A program made the translations under genes and the position numbers. Below, piece by piece: positions 7,966 to 16,209 of a stretch of DNA of 37,111 nt (position 1 is the first letter of the stretch; each line of letters begins with the position of its first letter). Under the pieces are notes generated by a model. It had not been told where the DNA came from. It ran no database searches and saw only the letters and a program-made list of their open reading frames with translations. The stretch is from a virus. The stretch covers positions 1 to 37,111 of IMG/VR virus record IMGVR_UViG_3300031576_000186, one strand, 5' to 3'.

Positions 7966-8781
7966 CTACAAACTCCTCAAGCTCACCAATACGTTAACCG
8001 TGAATAAGCGCCGTTTTGACGTTGGCGTATCCGTTCCTAAGGCCAAAACTCCGCTAGTGCGTGAAACCGCGTGGACGAGGTAGGCGGTGCCAGCGATAGT
8101 TACCGACTCTTGATAAACCTCTTGATCCAAAGCCAAGGCCAAGGCCCGTGCCTTGACGTACCCAACGCCATGCGTGGCCCCACGCACGCGTACTTGCACT
8201 CCATGGTGTTCTTGCTGCTCCCCATCAGTTTGTGTTCTGCCATGCCCTCGGCGCTCCGTGTCGTAACAGGTAATGCAGTTATCCGGTAAGTCAGGCTCGG
8301 CGCCAGCGTAAATCGGCCAAACAGTTCCCGGAGGATCAACCCCATGACCAAGAGCAATGAGTACCCGCCTAATAATATCCGCCGGCGAGTGCGCCAGCGT
8401 GCCGGAAGGCGTGCCAACCCGGAAGTAAACCAGGTTGCTCACGGCGCTGCCGCCGGCAGTACTACTCGTTACCCTAACCCAATAAAGCCCGTCCGCCAGT
8501 GCCGGCGTAATAGTAACGGCACCGTCGCCAGCACGCGACCCATCAGTTGTCCAAGTAAATGACCCCAAACCGGTTTGCGCCGATAGAGTCTCGACAGTGT
8601 TCGTGCCGCCAGCCGTCGAGCCAGCAATAGTAACCACCGTTCCAGCACTGTTAACGGAGATAGTTGGTTGCGCTGGGGGAGAACCACCACCACCACCAGT
8701 ACTGTTGCCAAACGTTCGGCAGAAAAAAGTCCTAGGCAAGGTGCTGTTCCCCAATCCCGGCCTTAGAAATGCTGTGATCAA
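7966..8781 (-). CDS. Tail terminator / minor capsid-type protein with N-terminal Ig-like domain
   Basis: 271 residues in three parts. Residues 1-8 (MITAFLRP) are read from a hairpin repeat whose TTG supplies the start. Residues about 30-125 form a Ser/Thr/Gly-rich beta domain after GGGGGSPPAQP (TISVNSAGTVVTIAGST, DGLYWVRVTSSTAGGS), resembling Ig-like decorations of phage tail proteins. From about residue 130 (SPADIIRRVLIALGHG) comes a tail-completion-like domain with HHGVQVRVRGATHGVGYVKA and LFTVNVLVSLRSL. That part and its location just upstream of the major tail protein support a terminator role, capping the tail for joining to the head. The Ig-like fusion is unusual for this small protein. 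Confidence 0.7.
   Translation of the reverse strand: MITAFLRPGLGNSTLPRTFFCRTFGNSTGGGGGSPPAQPTISVNSAGTVVTIAGSTAGGTNTVETLSAQTGLGSFTWTTDGSRAGDGAVTITPALADGLYWVRVTSSTAGGSAVSNLVYFRVGTPSGTLAHSPADIIRRVLIALGHGVDPPGTVWPIYAGAEPDLPDNCITCYDTERRGHGRTQTDGEQQEHHGVQVRVRGATHGVGYVKARALALALDQEVYQESVTIAGTAYLVHAVSRTSGVLALGTDTPTSKRRLFTVNVLVSLRSL
8758..8781 (+). repeat. Hairpin repeat copy supplying a start codon
   Basis: Diverged copy (tail GTGATCAA). On the minus strand its first three bases are the TTG at which the tail terminator frame begins (8781). Confidence 0.8.
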
Positions 8782-8795
8782 TAAGAGCGGACATG

Positions 8796-10148
8796 CTAGT
8801 TGTAAACTATGGCTGTCCGGTTGCCGGAGCTGTCAACAGTTATCGTTACGCGCGTGGTTACCCCGTCAATGCCGACGAACGTTTCCGTGTTTGTCTGCGA
8901 GCCTGACAGCTTCCCGGCTACCGTGGCGGCGGTATATTGCAATGCCTGCCTGGGAGTCTTGCCATCAATAGCCGAGGCTCGGTCCAAATAGGCGTCCGCG
9001 ATTGAATTGCGCTCTCCGGCCGTTAAAGCATAACCGGTCTTATCGTTGTTTGTCCCCACCGTGACACTAAATCCGAAGGCGGTTAAAGTCCTAGTCGCGC
9101 TAGCCCAAATCTTGTCAGCGGCGGCTTGGGAGAATTCAGCCGCGCCTAAGGCGTCAGTAGCCATGGCCGCCGCGTCTATAGCGCCTACCACAAAACTAGC
9201 GGAGCTGATGGCTCCAGCGCTTATCGTTGTTACACTCCCAACGCTGCCAGACAGATTACCTGTAATATTACCCGTGATATCAGCGTTCAACTCTATTCCA
9301 CTCGTGACAGTACAGCGAATAGCGTCGCCAGACGTTGCTCCTCCGTTGGCGTTGATGCCATGTCCGGTTACTCCTGGGATAATGCGCAAACCATCACCAG
9401 TGCCAGCGCCAGTTAGCACGAAGGCATGGCCTTGAGTCACGCAGCTAACGTGGATTCCATTGCCCGATGTTGTTTCCACGTCAATCCCGCGCCCGGACGC
9501 CCCACCAACAATTCGTAAACCAGCGCCACTCGTATTACCAGTAACGATCATTCCCGGTTGACCAGCCGTGCTCCGTGTAATAGTTAACCCATCGGATAGA
9601 GTTACGTTGCCTGTATGTATCGTCGCTCCCGTAACTGTAAACGCGGCTAAAGTCACGGTCCCACTGTTACCACCGTTGATTATAAGCCCGCCCGAAGCCG
9701 CCGCCGCCGCATTGGGCAAGGCTGTAAGACCGGCCCGGACGGAATCGTACGGATCAAGATCACGCAAGGGGATAACAGCATCGCACTCAGCCGCGTTCGC
9801 CACGCCGCTGATACTTATTAGTAAGCCCTTGGCGTTGGCCACGGCAAAGCGAGCGTCGGCAAACTGGATTTCATAGATCCCCTTGTGGTTCGTCGCATCC
9901 ACCTCCTTGAACCTACACTTACTCGCCGTGGGAGCAGAATAGGTACCCAACGCTGTAACCGTCTCGACATTACTAGCCGCCGACGTATAAACCGTTGCCG
10001 TTGCCTCGTTATCGGCAATAGTGGAGATTATCAAACCGCCCGAAACGTTAGTCAGGCCGGTTTTCCCGGCGCCAGTGGTAACCGACGAGTCAAAGATCTT
10101 GACTCGAACGATGACCGAGCCCTGACCACGCTTGTAAGATATAAGCAA
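8796..10148 (-). CDS. Tail fibre/appendage-like protein with beta-helix repeats
   Basis: 450 residues. An N-terminal domain of about 130 residues (VRVKIFDSSVTTGAGKTGL, KGIYEIQFADARF) looks like a phage fibre-associated module. The middle, about 160-330, is built of short Gly/Thr/Val units (GGLIINGGNSGTVTL, NGIHVSCVTQGHAF, GDGLRIIPGVTGHGI) typical of right-handed beta-helix fibres. The C-terminus carries ERNSIADAYLDRASAIDG and TPRQALQYTAATVAGKLSG, then TRVTITVDSSGNRTAIVYN, a terminal block I associate with phage tail proteins. Likely role: host recognition or appendage. It sits between head-tail joining genes and the tail terminator, an uncommon spot for a fibre gene. Confidence 0.7.
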   Translation of the reverse strand: MLISYKRGQGSVIVRVKIFDSSVTTGAGKTGLTNVSGGLIISTIADNEATATVYTSAASNVETVTALGTYSAPTASKCRFKEVDATNHKGIYEIQFADARFAVANAKGLLISISGVANAAECDAVIPLRDLDPYDSVRAGLTALPNAAAAASGGLIINGGNSGTVTLAAFTVTGATIHTGNVTLSDGLTITRSTAGQPGMIVTGNTSGAGLRIVGGASGRGIDVETTSGNGIHVSCVTQGHAFVLTGAGTGDGLRIIPGVTGHGINANGGATSGDAIRCTVTSGIELNADITGNITGNLSGSVGSVTTISAGAISSASFVVGAIDAAAMATDALGAAEFSQAAADKIWASATRTLTAFGFSVTVGTNNDKTGYALTAGERNSIADAYLDRASAIDGKTPRQALQYTAATVAGKLSGSQTNTETFVGIDGVTTRVTITVDSSGNRTAIVYN

Positions 10149-10280
10149 TTTACCACTCTTGCACTCTTAAGCCGCCAGAGTGCCACAAGCGGACGTAGTG
10201 AGGGAATGGCCCGCCAACAGGCGCTCCCGCCCCACTCGCGCCAGTGAAAAAGTGAAATAGCACTAAGTAAGTTACATTCA

Positions 10281-11519
10281 TTACTTATAGTCCAAGTTAA
10301 TTACAATTTCATTCGCCGCCACCGCGCCCGTGTCGGAATCCGGGGCACCAGTAGTCGTTCCAAAGCCGATCCCATTGGTGAACGGCAAACCCGTTGGCCA
10401 GGCTATCACCAGCCCACCGCCAGCGGTGTTACCAGGAACCGTCAATACTTTAACAGGAACATCCGTGCCAATGGTCGGGGCAGTCGCCTTGTCATAAACC
10501 TTGAGATACCGCGCCCCAGCGTTCGTGTTGAAGACCTGCACTCCATAAAGCTGCCCGGCTGAAGACTTGACATTCGTGGCATTCGTACTAGCCGCCGAAA
10601 TCGTCTTGCTCATGCTTGCCCCGCCCTGGGTGTGAGCCTGGGCAACCGAGAGAAGCATGCGCGCCAAAGTCATCCTAGCCGCGCCCACGTCCCCCTCGTC
10701 CACTAAGTCGGGTGAAGTCTCGTCCGCCAAAAAACCAACAGGCTGAACTTTAGTGGTCGCCACGGTAAACGCAGCGTCATCAGCCAACTTCTCGGAATCC
10801 TGCACGACAAACGTGCCGGCGTTCGTGACATTGTGCGCGGCAACGGTAACCGTATTACCCACGTTACAATGCAAGCGACCACTCGCGTCACAGATCAAGG
10901 CACAATAATCCCCATCCGTGCCAGCTGTCTGCGCGGCTGTATCGGAGCGCACCACCAATACAAAGACCCCAGTATCACCCGTGACATGCGCCGCGTCCTC
11001 CGCCTTGCCAAGATTCGTGGCCCCAGTTCCAGTGATCACGGAGGTTACATCAACATCTCCAATATCAACACCACTATTCGCCGCCAACTTTCCTATCGCG
11101 TTGGTCCCAGCGGGAAGAGCAACCGTGACCTCACAATTAGTCCAAAGCTTCCCAGCGGCATCCACGTTCAGGGTGGAGTAATCCCCGTCTAAACCAGAGC
11201 CAACGGCCGCCACGTCTCGCCTAACCGTCAGCACGGCGACTCCCGTATCGCCGGATACATGCACGGCATCTTCCGCTTTACCAAGGTTGGTGGCGCCCGT
11301 CCCTGGAACCACGGCCGTTGTAACCGAACCAACGTCATGCGCCGCGACTGTCCAAGTACCTTGTTGTTGCACTGGCAAACCGCTAACCGTGCTTACAATG
11401 GTTACCGAGTCAAGGGCACCATGCGCCAGCTTGCTTATGGGATAATGCACCCCGGCCACGTCATCCGTCGCGAATGTGGCTCCACCGGCTCCAGCATCGG
11501 CAACCACGTTGTCAACCAT
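10281..11519 (-). CDS. Structural protein with duplicated beta units
   Basis: 412 residues. Two copies of a unit of about 90 residues are visible: TGATNLGKAEDAVHVSGDTG with DGDYSTLNVDAAGKLW near residues 74-130, and TGATNLGKAEDAAHVTGDTG with DGDYCALICDASGRLHCN near residues 163-222. The C-terminal 120 residues form a separate beta domain (QLYGVQVFNTNAGARYLKVY, VPVKVLTVPGN). Such duplicated repeats with a small C-terminal beta-sandwich are usual for phage neck or fibre-associated proteins. The gene's ATG is adjacent to the stop of the upstream gene (11520-11522). No enzymatic motif. Confidence 0.7.
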   Translation of the reverse strand: MVDNVVADAGAGGATFATDDVAGVHYPISKLAHGALDSVTIVSTVSGLPVQQQGTWTVAAHDVGSVTTAVVPGTGATNLGKAEDAVHVSGDTGVAVLTVRRDVAAVGSGLDGDYSTLNVDAAGKLWTNCEVTVALPAGTNAIGKLAANSGVDIGDVDVTSVITGTGATNLGKAEDAAHVTGDTGVFVLVVRSDTAAQTAGTDGDYCALICDASGRLHCNVGNTVTVAAHNVTNAGTFVVQDSEKLADDAAFTVATTKVQPVGFLADETSPDLVDEGDVGAARMTLARMLLSVAQAHTQGGASMSKTISAASTNATNVKSSAGQLYGVQVFNTNAGARYLKVYDKATAPTIGTDVPVKVLTVPGNTAGGGLVIAWPTGLPFTNGIGFGTTTGAPDSDTGAVAANEIVINLDYK

Positions 11520-12731
11520 TTATACTCCTACCCCCAAAAGCGACAGAGTTTGTTGCCGGGTTGCCACAGCCAAATCGTCAGCCGTGAAGTCGTCAAGCTC
11601 ATCTCCCACGCGCCGCGCGAACAATCCGCAGTTCAATTGCCCTGATAGAGAAGTATCCGTGAAGTTGTGTTGAACCACGCCGTTGAACCGCGAGATCATG
11701 GTCGAGTTGTTCACCTCGATCTCGATATCGTCCGGAACGGAGATGGAAATTGTCTTGTTGGAATCGAGCGCGGTAATCGTGCCGTTCACGACTTTACGGT
11801 AGATCAAAACGTTGCTTATGTCGGCCAGCGCCACGTACATGTCATGGTTGGGGCTGGCGTCGGTACTGTTCCTGGCCGTGACACCAAGGCCTCCATTCGT
11901 GCCATTAATCGCAATTATGGTTCCTTTAGCCTTGTGGTCGTCCGTCGAGAGCTGAGTTGTATGCCTCGCGTAAGCCACGTCCGCCGCCACCAGCTGGGCA
12001 TGATTGCTAAACACTTCCCAATTCCCCGTCACCTCAACCCACGAGCCAGCGTCCAGGGATTCATTCGCGCGATTGAAGTTATCGCTAATTGAGGTTTGGG
12101 GCAGTGCCCAGCCATCTCCTTTGTACGGGTCTGGGAGTAGCAGTTGCGCCGTTGAGTCATCCATGATTCCGTAAAGCTTCCGCATGGTTGCGCCCGTCCA
12201 GCGGCGAAGGATTGTCAAGGTATCTCCTCGCACTCGCGCAGCCGCGTAATCACTCTGAAACACCGCGACAGCGGCGGCACGCGCTGGGTGTGCCGCCGTC
12301 ACGCGCTCGGCGAAGATCTCCGTGCCGGCAACCGTTAGCCTCACGTCTTGGTTAAGCGCGCCACACAGTGGCTTCCAGCGCGTAACGCCGGTTGAATCGT
12401 AAATTGATGAATCAAACATCAACTGCCGAAGAATAGCCCGCGCGCTATTGTCCAGTGGCGTGGTGGGAGACAGACCTAACTCAGCCCTTAGCACGGTCTT
12501 GCGGATGGAGTTAACATTGGTGTCCAAGTTATCACCAAGGTCGATAAGTAGAAGAGGATCAGACTTGGGCGAGGCATAGCAGAACAAGCCAGTACCACTA
12601 GGAACCCCCCCGGCTTGAGCTGCTTGGCTACTAGAGCGTAGGTCCAAACAGCCGACATGATCGCCTCCAGGTGCTCGCCAATGCGGATCGCCAGCATTAA
12701 ACCATTCCCATTTGCCGAAGTACCAGCGCAT
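11520..12731 (-). CDS. Structural protein with C-terminal lectin-like domain
   Basis: 403 residues from ATG at 12731 preceded by a strong GGAGGAGAG ribosome binding site. The N-terminal 200 residues are of unknown fold (KWEWFNAGDPHWRAPGG, LLLIDLGDNLDTNVNSIRK). From about residue 217 a concanavalin-like domain begins at DNFNRANESLDAGSWVEV, with TGNWEVFSNHAQLVA and strands through NGLFARR-like sequence near residue 370. This module commonly binds carbohydrate or decorates virions. Probably a fibre or neck appendage. The tandem 30-bp repeats lie in the gap just upstream. Confidence 0.7.
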   Translation of the reverse strand: MRWYFGKWEWFNAGDPHWRAPGGDHVGCLDLRSSSQAAQAGGVPSGTGLFCYASPKSDPLLLIDLGDNLDTNVNSIRKTVLRAELGLSPTTPLDNSARAILRQLMFDSSIYDSTGVTRWKPLCGALNQDVRLTVAGTEIFAERVTAAHPARAAAVAVFQSDYAAARVRGDTLTILRRWTGATMRKLYGIMDDSTAQLLLPDPYKGDGWALPQTSISDNFNRANESLDAGSWVEVTGNWEVFSNHAQLVAADVAYARHTTQLSTDDHKAKGTIIAINGTNGGLGVTARNSTDASPNHDMYVALADISNVLIYRKVVNGTITALDSNKTISISVPDDIEIEVNNSTMISRFNGVVQHNFTDTSLSGQLNCGLFARRVGDELDDFTADDLAVATRQQTLSLLGVGV

Positions 12732-12750
12732 CTCTCCTCCGGAACGCTTT

Positions 12751-12840
12751 AGCGGGAATTCCTTAATAGGAATTACCTAAAGCGGGAATTCCTTAATAGG
12801 AATTACCTAAAGCGGGAATTCCTTAATAGGAATTACCTAG
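12751..12840. repeat. Three tandem copies of a 30-bp unit
   Basis: Units 12751-12780, 12781-12810 and 12811-12840 are identical apart from the last base. Each contains GGAATTCC and, 10 bp on, GGAATTACC, so each unit is partly self-complementary. The last copy also supplies the TAG stop of the upstream connector gene (12837-12839). Confidence 0.95.
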
Positions 12841-13220
12841 CATGTTCCTGGTAAGGAATCCCGGTAGCGCTGTAATCCCACGACGCGATGTTTACCTCTA
12901 CCCTTAAGGTCCGGCGTTTCGTCGTAGATAGCCACGCGCATCAGCTCCGTGTCATCCCCGCCCGAGCCGGTGCCATACCAGTCCGCCAGCGCTCCCAGCC
13001 AGAGAATACTACCAGCCTTAATAACCCGATCCACTACCGCTTGCGATTCCAGGGCAATAACGTTGCCATTGGGATCAACAGCTTCCTTCAGCCCGATCAG
13101 CCAACGCACCTTAATTTCCACCGGTGAAGTGGCTCTAGTCGGCTCGCCGTAATCGTCAAAACCGGCCGCCGTCCAGAGCACGGCCTTTTGTAACCGATGC
13201 GAAGTTTCTTGCGCCGGCAA
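12837..13220 (-). CDS. Head-tail connector (head closure) protein
   Basis: 127 residues. It begins MPAQETSHRLQKAVLWTAAG and has the pattern VEIKVRWLIGLKEAVDPNGN, SILWLGALADWYG and RVAIYDETPDLKGRGKHRVV expected of small beta-barrel head-completion proteins. These seal the portal/adaptor channel after packaging and offer the surface for the tail. It follows the adaptor-like gene, as is usual. Its final residues GTC and stop come from the first bases of the 30-bp tandem repeat, so the repeat may have eroded or replaced the original 3' end. Confidence 0.75.
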   Translation of the reverse strand: MPAQETSHRLQKAVLWTAAGFDDYGEPTRATSPVEIKVRWLIGLKEAVDPNGNVIALESQAVVDRVIKAGSILWLGALADWYGTGSGGDDTELMRVAIYDETPDLKGRGKHRVVGLQRYRDSLPGTC

Positions 13221-13248
13221 TTTGAATTAACCAAGCCTTCCTCGTCCT

Positions 13249-13272
13249 CAGCCTTGAAAAGGCTGAGATCAA
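13249..13272 (+). repeat. Hairpin repeat copy between connector genes
   Basis: Perfect 7-bp stem with loop GAA and tail AGATCAA, in the 106-bp gap between the adaptor and head-closure genes. Confidence 0.88.
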
Positions 13273-13326
13273 CTCTAGCGCCTCGCAACAAACAAACCTG
13301 GTTTATGCGTTCGGTGGGATGGAACT

Positions 13327-13764
13327 TCAATCCCTGTCCACATAGTCAGTTTGCTCAGAAGGGATTTTACCCAGCCAAACGGCTCTTACTTTTCTCGACT
13401 GGCTAATCGCCTTCAAACAACCAGACGGGTCTAGGCTTAGCGCCATTTGGCCATACTTGGAATTTTCCAACCCCATCCCTGTTTGCCCATGAAAGCTAGC
13501 ACTAGCGCCGGCTGTTGACTTGCTCGCGTAGCTTTGGTCAGTCTGCACATAGCAGTGAGCCGCCAACCATCGCTCAATTAGCTCCAGCTCGGCTGTCGTG
13601 AGAGTAACTTCTCTATCCGTGGCACACGTATTAACACGATCCACTATTGCCGTGGCAGTATCAATAAATGGCGTTAGGCTAGGCGAGTTTGCGTCATCAT
13701 AATCTCCTCCCTGGCTTCCCAGGCGCAGCACGCCTTGCACGTTGGTTGAATTCGTCCTGGCCAC
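13327..13764 (-). CDS. Head-tail adaptor protein
   Basis: 145 residues. Helical N-terminus (LTPFIDTATAIVDRVNTCA), then LTTAELELIERWLAAHCYVQ, followed by SYASKSTAGASASFHGQTG and YGQMALSLDPSGCLKAI. The pattern of a helical bundle with LIERWLAAH and a Ser/Gly loop matches phage head-tail adaptors that bind below the portal. It ends at TGA (13327-13329). Location between the gp10-like gene and the head-closure gene is consistent. Confidence 0.78.
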   Translation of the reverse strand: MARTNSTNVQGVLRLGSQGGDYDDANSPSLTPFIDTATAIVDRVNTCATDREVTLTTAELELIERWLAAHCYVQTDQSYASKSTAGASASFHGQTGMGLENSKYGQMALSLDPSGCLKAISQSRKVRAVWLGKIPSEQTDYVDRD

Positions 13765-13785
13765 TTATCCACACCCAATCCACCT

Positions 13786-13809
13786 AAGCCTTTCCAAGGC
13801 TTAGCTCAA
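13786..13809 (+). repeat. Hairpin repeat copy, intergenic
   Basis: Stem AAGCCTT/AAGGCTT with loop TCC and tail AGCTCAA. First of three copies in the 152-bp gap 13765-13916, which holds no gene. Confidence 0.88.
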
Positions 13810-13859
13810 CTGGCCTAAGTACTTTTTCCAGTCGTTCAGCCCCATTTATCCATCCATCT

Positions 13860-13889
13860 CAGCTTGGAAAGGCTTGGATCTGGGATCAA
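13860..13889 (+). repeat. Hairpin repeat copy, rearranged
   Basis: CAGCTTGGAAAGGCTTGG followed by a shifted ATC/GGGATCAA tail; one C is missing from the left stem arm and extra bases lie before the tail. Confidence 0.7.
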
Positions 13890-13892
13890 TCT

Positions 13893-13916
13893 CAGCCTTG
13901 GAAAGGCTTAGCTCAA
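13893..13916 (+). repeat. Hairpin repeat copy touching a stop codon
   Basis: Stem with loop GGA and tail AGCTCAA. Its last base (13916) abuts the TAA stop (13917-13919) of the gp10-like gene. Confidence 0.9.
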
Positions 13917-14273
13917 TTACCTGGTATCTAGTCTTGTAAAAGCACTATTCTTCAAGGCCCCGGTATCCACTGGTACCAGCAGTTGGCTCTCGCGCTGGAG
14001 CCTTAAGCCAGCTAGCACTAGCGCCTGGGCCAAATTCTTACCAGCATGCAAAGCAGTTTTGACAATCCCCACTAGAGTTCCGCTTAGCTCCCGCGCCGGC
14101 TGCTCCAAGTACTTCGCCTGACCAACTTTATGATGCGCCTCCAGATTTTCGTGGACATAAAGAGCGTAAGACTGAGTATACCCCACTCTCACGATTGGTT
14201 CACTATTCCCATACCTACCGACAGCCGCCCGCAAAGCCGCCTCCAACCTCCTAAGATTCTTGATCTCAGCCAC
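13917..14273 (-). CDS. HK97 gp10-like tail/neck protein
   Basis: 118 residues from GTG at 14273, chosen because AAGGCGG lies just upstream and MAEIKNLRRLEAALRAAVGR is the usual kind of beginning for this family. Key blocks are IVRVGYTQSYALYVHENLEA, HHKVGQAKYLEQPARELSGT and the C-terminal LLVPVDTGALKNSAF. The V-D-T-G-A-L-K/R-S ending is the hallmark of gp10-like proteins that act in head-tail joining or tail completion. A longer TTG start at 14315 is possible. Confidence 0.82.
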   Translation of the reverse strand: MAEIKNLRRLEAALRAAVGRYGNSEPIVRVGYTQSYALYVHENLEAHHKVGQAKYLEQPARELSGTLVGIVKTALHAGKNLAQALVLAGLRLQRESQLLVPVDTGALKNSAFTRLDTR

Positions 14274-14343
14274 TTCTTCCGCCTTGGATTTTAGGTCTCC
14301 GTAATGGAGTATCAATCATCCGCCTCCACCACATGGAAAAACC

Positions 14344-14889
14344 TTAGACCATTTTCCCGACGGCTCGAATAACGCGAAGAATCTCCTCCTTCGTCTTGGC
14401 CCCTCGGAGATCAATCTCCTCCTCCTCCGCGTAAGCCACAAGCTGAGGCACGTTCATCTTTTCCAAAGGGTAAGACGGTGGGGGAGTCGCCTGGGCGGGA
14501 GCATGCTGCTCGTGCACGCGCTCGAACTTGCGCGAGTAGGTACCCTGGTTAAACCGGTCCACCAGGCTAACAGTGGAATCAATAATATCACCATCGTACG
14601 CCTCCTGGGAAAGCGGCGTCTCCTTCCGTCTTAGACACTGCCGATAGTACGTATCGTAAGCTTCGTAGAGATGGTTACCACCACCAATAAGAGCCGCGCC
14701 GCACTTACAGTACTTACCCTTGCCTGGTATAAGTTTATGATCGCAAGTAGGATCCCCACCAGCCCAGGAAACAGCACAGCCGGAACACTCACACCCTTCC
14801 GGACCTTTGTCTAAATGGCTACCCACGATTACCCTAAACTTTCCGCCCTCTTGTTGCCGTGGAAGCTTACGCTTAACAGCCGTTGCCAC
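14344..14889 (-). CDS. Head-region protein with zinc-finger-like cysteines and SAP/HeH-like C-terminus
   Basis: 181 residues from GTG at 14889, supported by GGGAGGA seven bases upstream; this starts MATAVKRKLPRQQEGGKFRV. Residues about 30-75 carry a Cys/His cluster (CECSGCAVSW, CDHKLIPG, YCKCGAALIGG) that could bind zinc. The C-terminal 40 residues (MNVPQLVAYAEEEEIDLRGA, EEILRVIRAVG) look like a SAP/HeH helix-extension-helix fold. Similar small proteins follow the major capsid gene in other phages. Function unknown; binding of nucleic acid or capsid is inference. Confidence 0.68.
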   Translation of the reverse strand: MATAVKRKLPRQQEGGKFRVIVGSHLDKGPEGCECSGCAVSWAGGDPTCDHKLIPGKGKYCKCGAALIGGGNHLYEAYDTYYRQCLRRKETPLSQEAYDGDIIDSTVSLVDRFNQGTYSRKFERVHEQHAPAQATPPPSYPLEKMNVPQLVAYAEEEEIDLRGAKTKEEILRVIRAVGKMV

Positions 14890-14953
14890 TTTTGTTCCTC
14901 CCAATAAAAGAAAGTGTTTTGGGCGAATGCGGACTAAAGTCTGGGTAAGATTA

Positions 14954-16159
14954 TTAACTTGTAGTACCATGAAGGATACCAGTGCGAGAGCTGTAATCAC
15001 TGCGCAAGCGCGGCACCTTGATCGCCATCACCTTAAAGCGCAGTTCCAGCCCGCCTTTCTCTTCCCACTGCACCGTGGTAATATCCATGCCGCTGACCAT
15101 CTGTGCCACTTCGCTCGTTAGTTGCACGAATACAAGCGTGAACGTGGCGGTAAGCCGGTCCAGCCGGCGCACATCGGAAATTCCCTGGGTTTTGAGTAGC
15201 ATGCTTCGTAGGGTCTCACCAGCGCTGTTGCCACCAGAGACGGAATACACACGCTCCATGTATTGAGTCCAATCCGTGGAGTGGTAAAGTACAAACGGCC
15301 CATAGAAAAACTGTGCGTAAAGTTGATCCAGCGCCGCCAGTATTTCATTCCTCGCCGTGTCCGGTACCCAACCACCAGCGGTCGGTAGAGTGAAGTTTGT
15401 CTTCGTCAACCGCTGCGGGAAGTTCGTGTAACCATAGACGGTGGAAGTCCCAGTATGAGCGCCTGGACCAGCCGTCTGCGTCGCATAGGTAACACCAGTA
15501 ACGTTACCAATAGTCTGATCCTCCAAACTCTCGGCTACCCTACGACCAGCCGCCTCGCCCATCGTGGTGTCAAGCGGAGTATCACTATTCCGGCTTACTT
15601 GAATCTCGCGAGACGAAAACCCAAAATCGCTATGAGTAATTGGTAGCGGCAGCGAGCGGAGGAGAAACTGCGGAGTATCCGTGCGCCCGTCCGCGCGCGC
15701 ATCCATGTCCACCACGGCCTCGCCAGGGTCTGACATGGCTTGATACTCCAGCGTCATCTTACCCATGGCGTTGAAGCCGCCGAATGAGCTAGCAGCCTCC
15801 AGGTCGCTAACGGCGCGGAGACGCTGGCGAGCAGGCATAACCACGGCCCTATCCAGCTGAATCCAGTCCTCCTTGCGCAACGTCGTGGCGTTAGCCGTGA
15901 GAGGAATCGGGTAGCCCATGCCAACTAGATCGTGGATCAGGTAAGTCCGGAGGAGCGGCTTGGGTTCCCCTCCGCGACTATCATTGACCGTATAGCCACC
16001 TTGGAGATCCGTAACGGTAACACACGCGCGCCCCCTCCGGTCGAGGAAAGGCTGCCGTAGGCGTATCCAATCCCTATCCGGCAGACTTCCACCCACGGCG
16101 CGTAGTACATCCGACTGACCAAACAGAGCGTCTGGAATAAAGTTGTTCAGTAGAGGCAT
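14954..16159 (-). CDS. Major capsid protein, encapsulin-like HK97 fold
   Basis: 401 residues from ATG at 16159 (MPLLNNFIPDALFGQSDVLR), chosen because AAGGGAGA lies at ribosome binding distance. Central motif HSDFGFSSREIQVSRNSDTP (about residues 182-201), then LDTTMGEAAGRRVAESLEDQ and IGNVTGVTY, matches the linocin/encapsulin-like branch of HK97-fold capsid proteins. It lies directly downstream of the decoration protein and DUF2213 protease, the normal head order. No delta-type N-terminal scaffold domain is seen. A start at 16225 would add 22 residues but lacks a good site. Confidence 0.82.
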   Translation of the reverse strand: MPLLNNFIPDALFGQSDVLRAVGGSLPDRDWIRLRQPFLDRRGRACVTVTDLQGGYTVNDSRGGEPKPLLRTYLIHDLVGMGYPIPLTANATTLRKEDWIQLDRAVVMPARQRLRAVSDLEAASSFGGFNAMGKMTLEYQAMSDPGEAVVDMDARADGRTDTPQFLLRSLPLPITHSDFGFSSREIQVSRNSDTPLDTTMGEAAGRRVAESLEDQTIGNVTGVTYATQTAGPGAHTGTSTVYGYTNFPQRLTKTNFTLPTAGGWVPDTARNEILAALDQLYAQFFYGPFVLYHSTDWTQYMERVYSVSGGNSAGETLRSMLLKTQGISDVRRLDRLTATFTLVFVQLTSEVAQMVSGMDITTVQWEEKGGLELRFKVMAIKVPRLRSDYSSRTGILHGTTS

Positions 16160-16209
16160 CCCACTATCTCCCTTAAAAGATGGTGACTTCAGTAAACTAC
16201 TGCTGATGA

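Noticed and set aside
12751-12840. CRISPR array
   Set aside because: The 30-bp units are directly tandem with no spacers.
13097-13330. TTG-started frame of 77 codons between adaptor and head-closure genes
   Set aside because: It starts in the adaptor stop (ATTGA) but most of it overlaps the head-closure gene in another frame, and the middle is translated hairpin repeat. A short real gene here cannot be excluded but is not supported.
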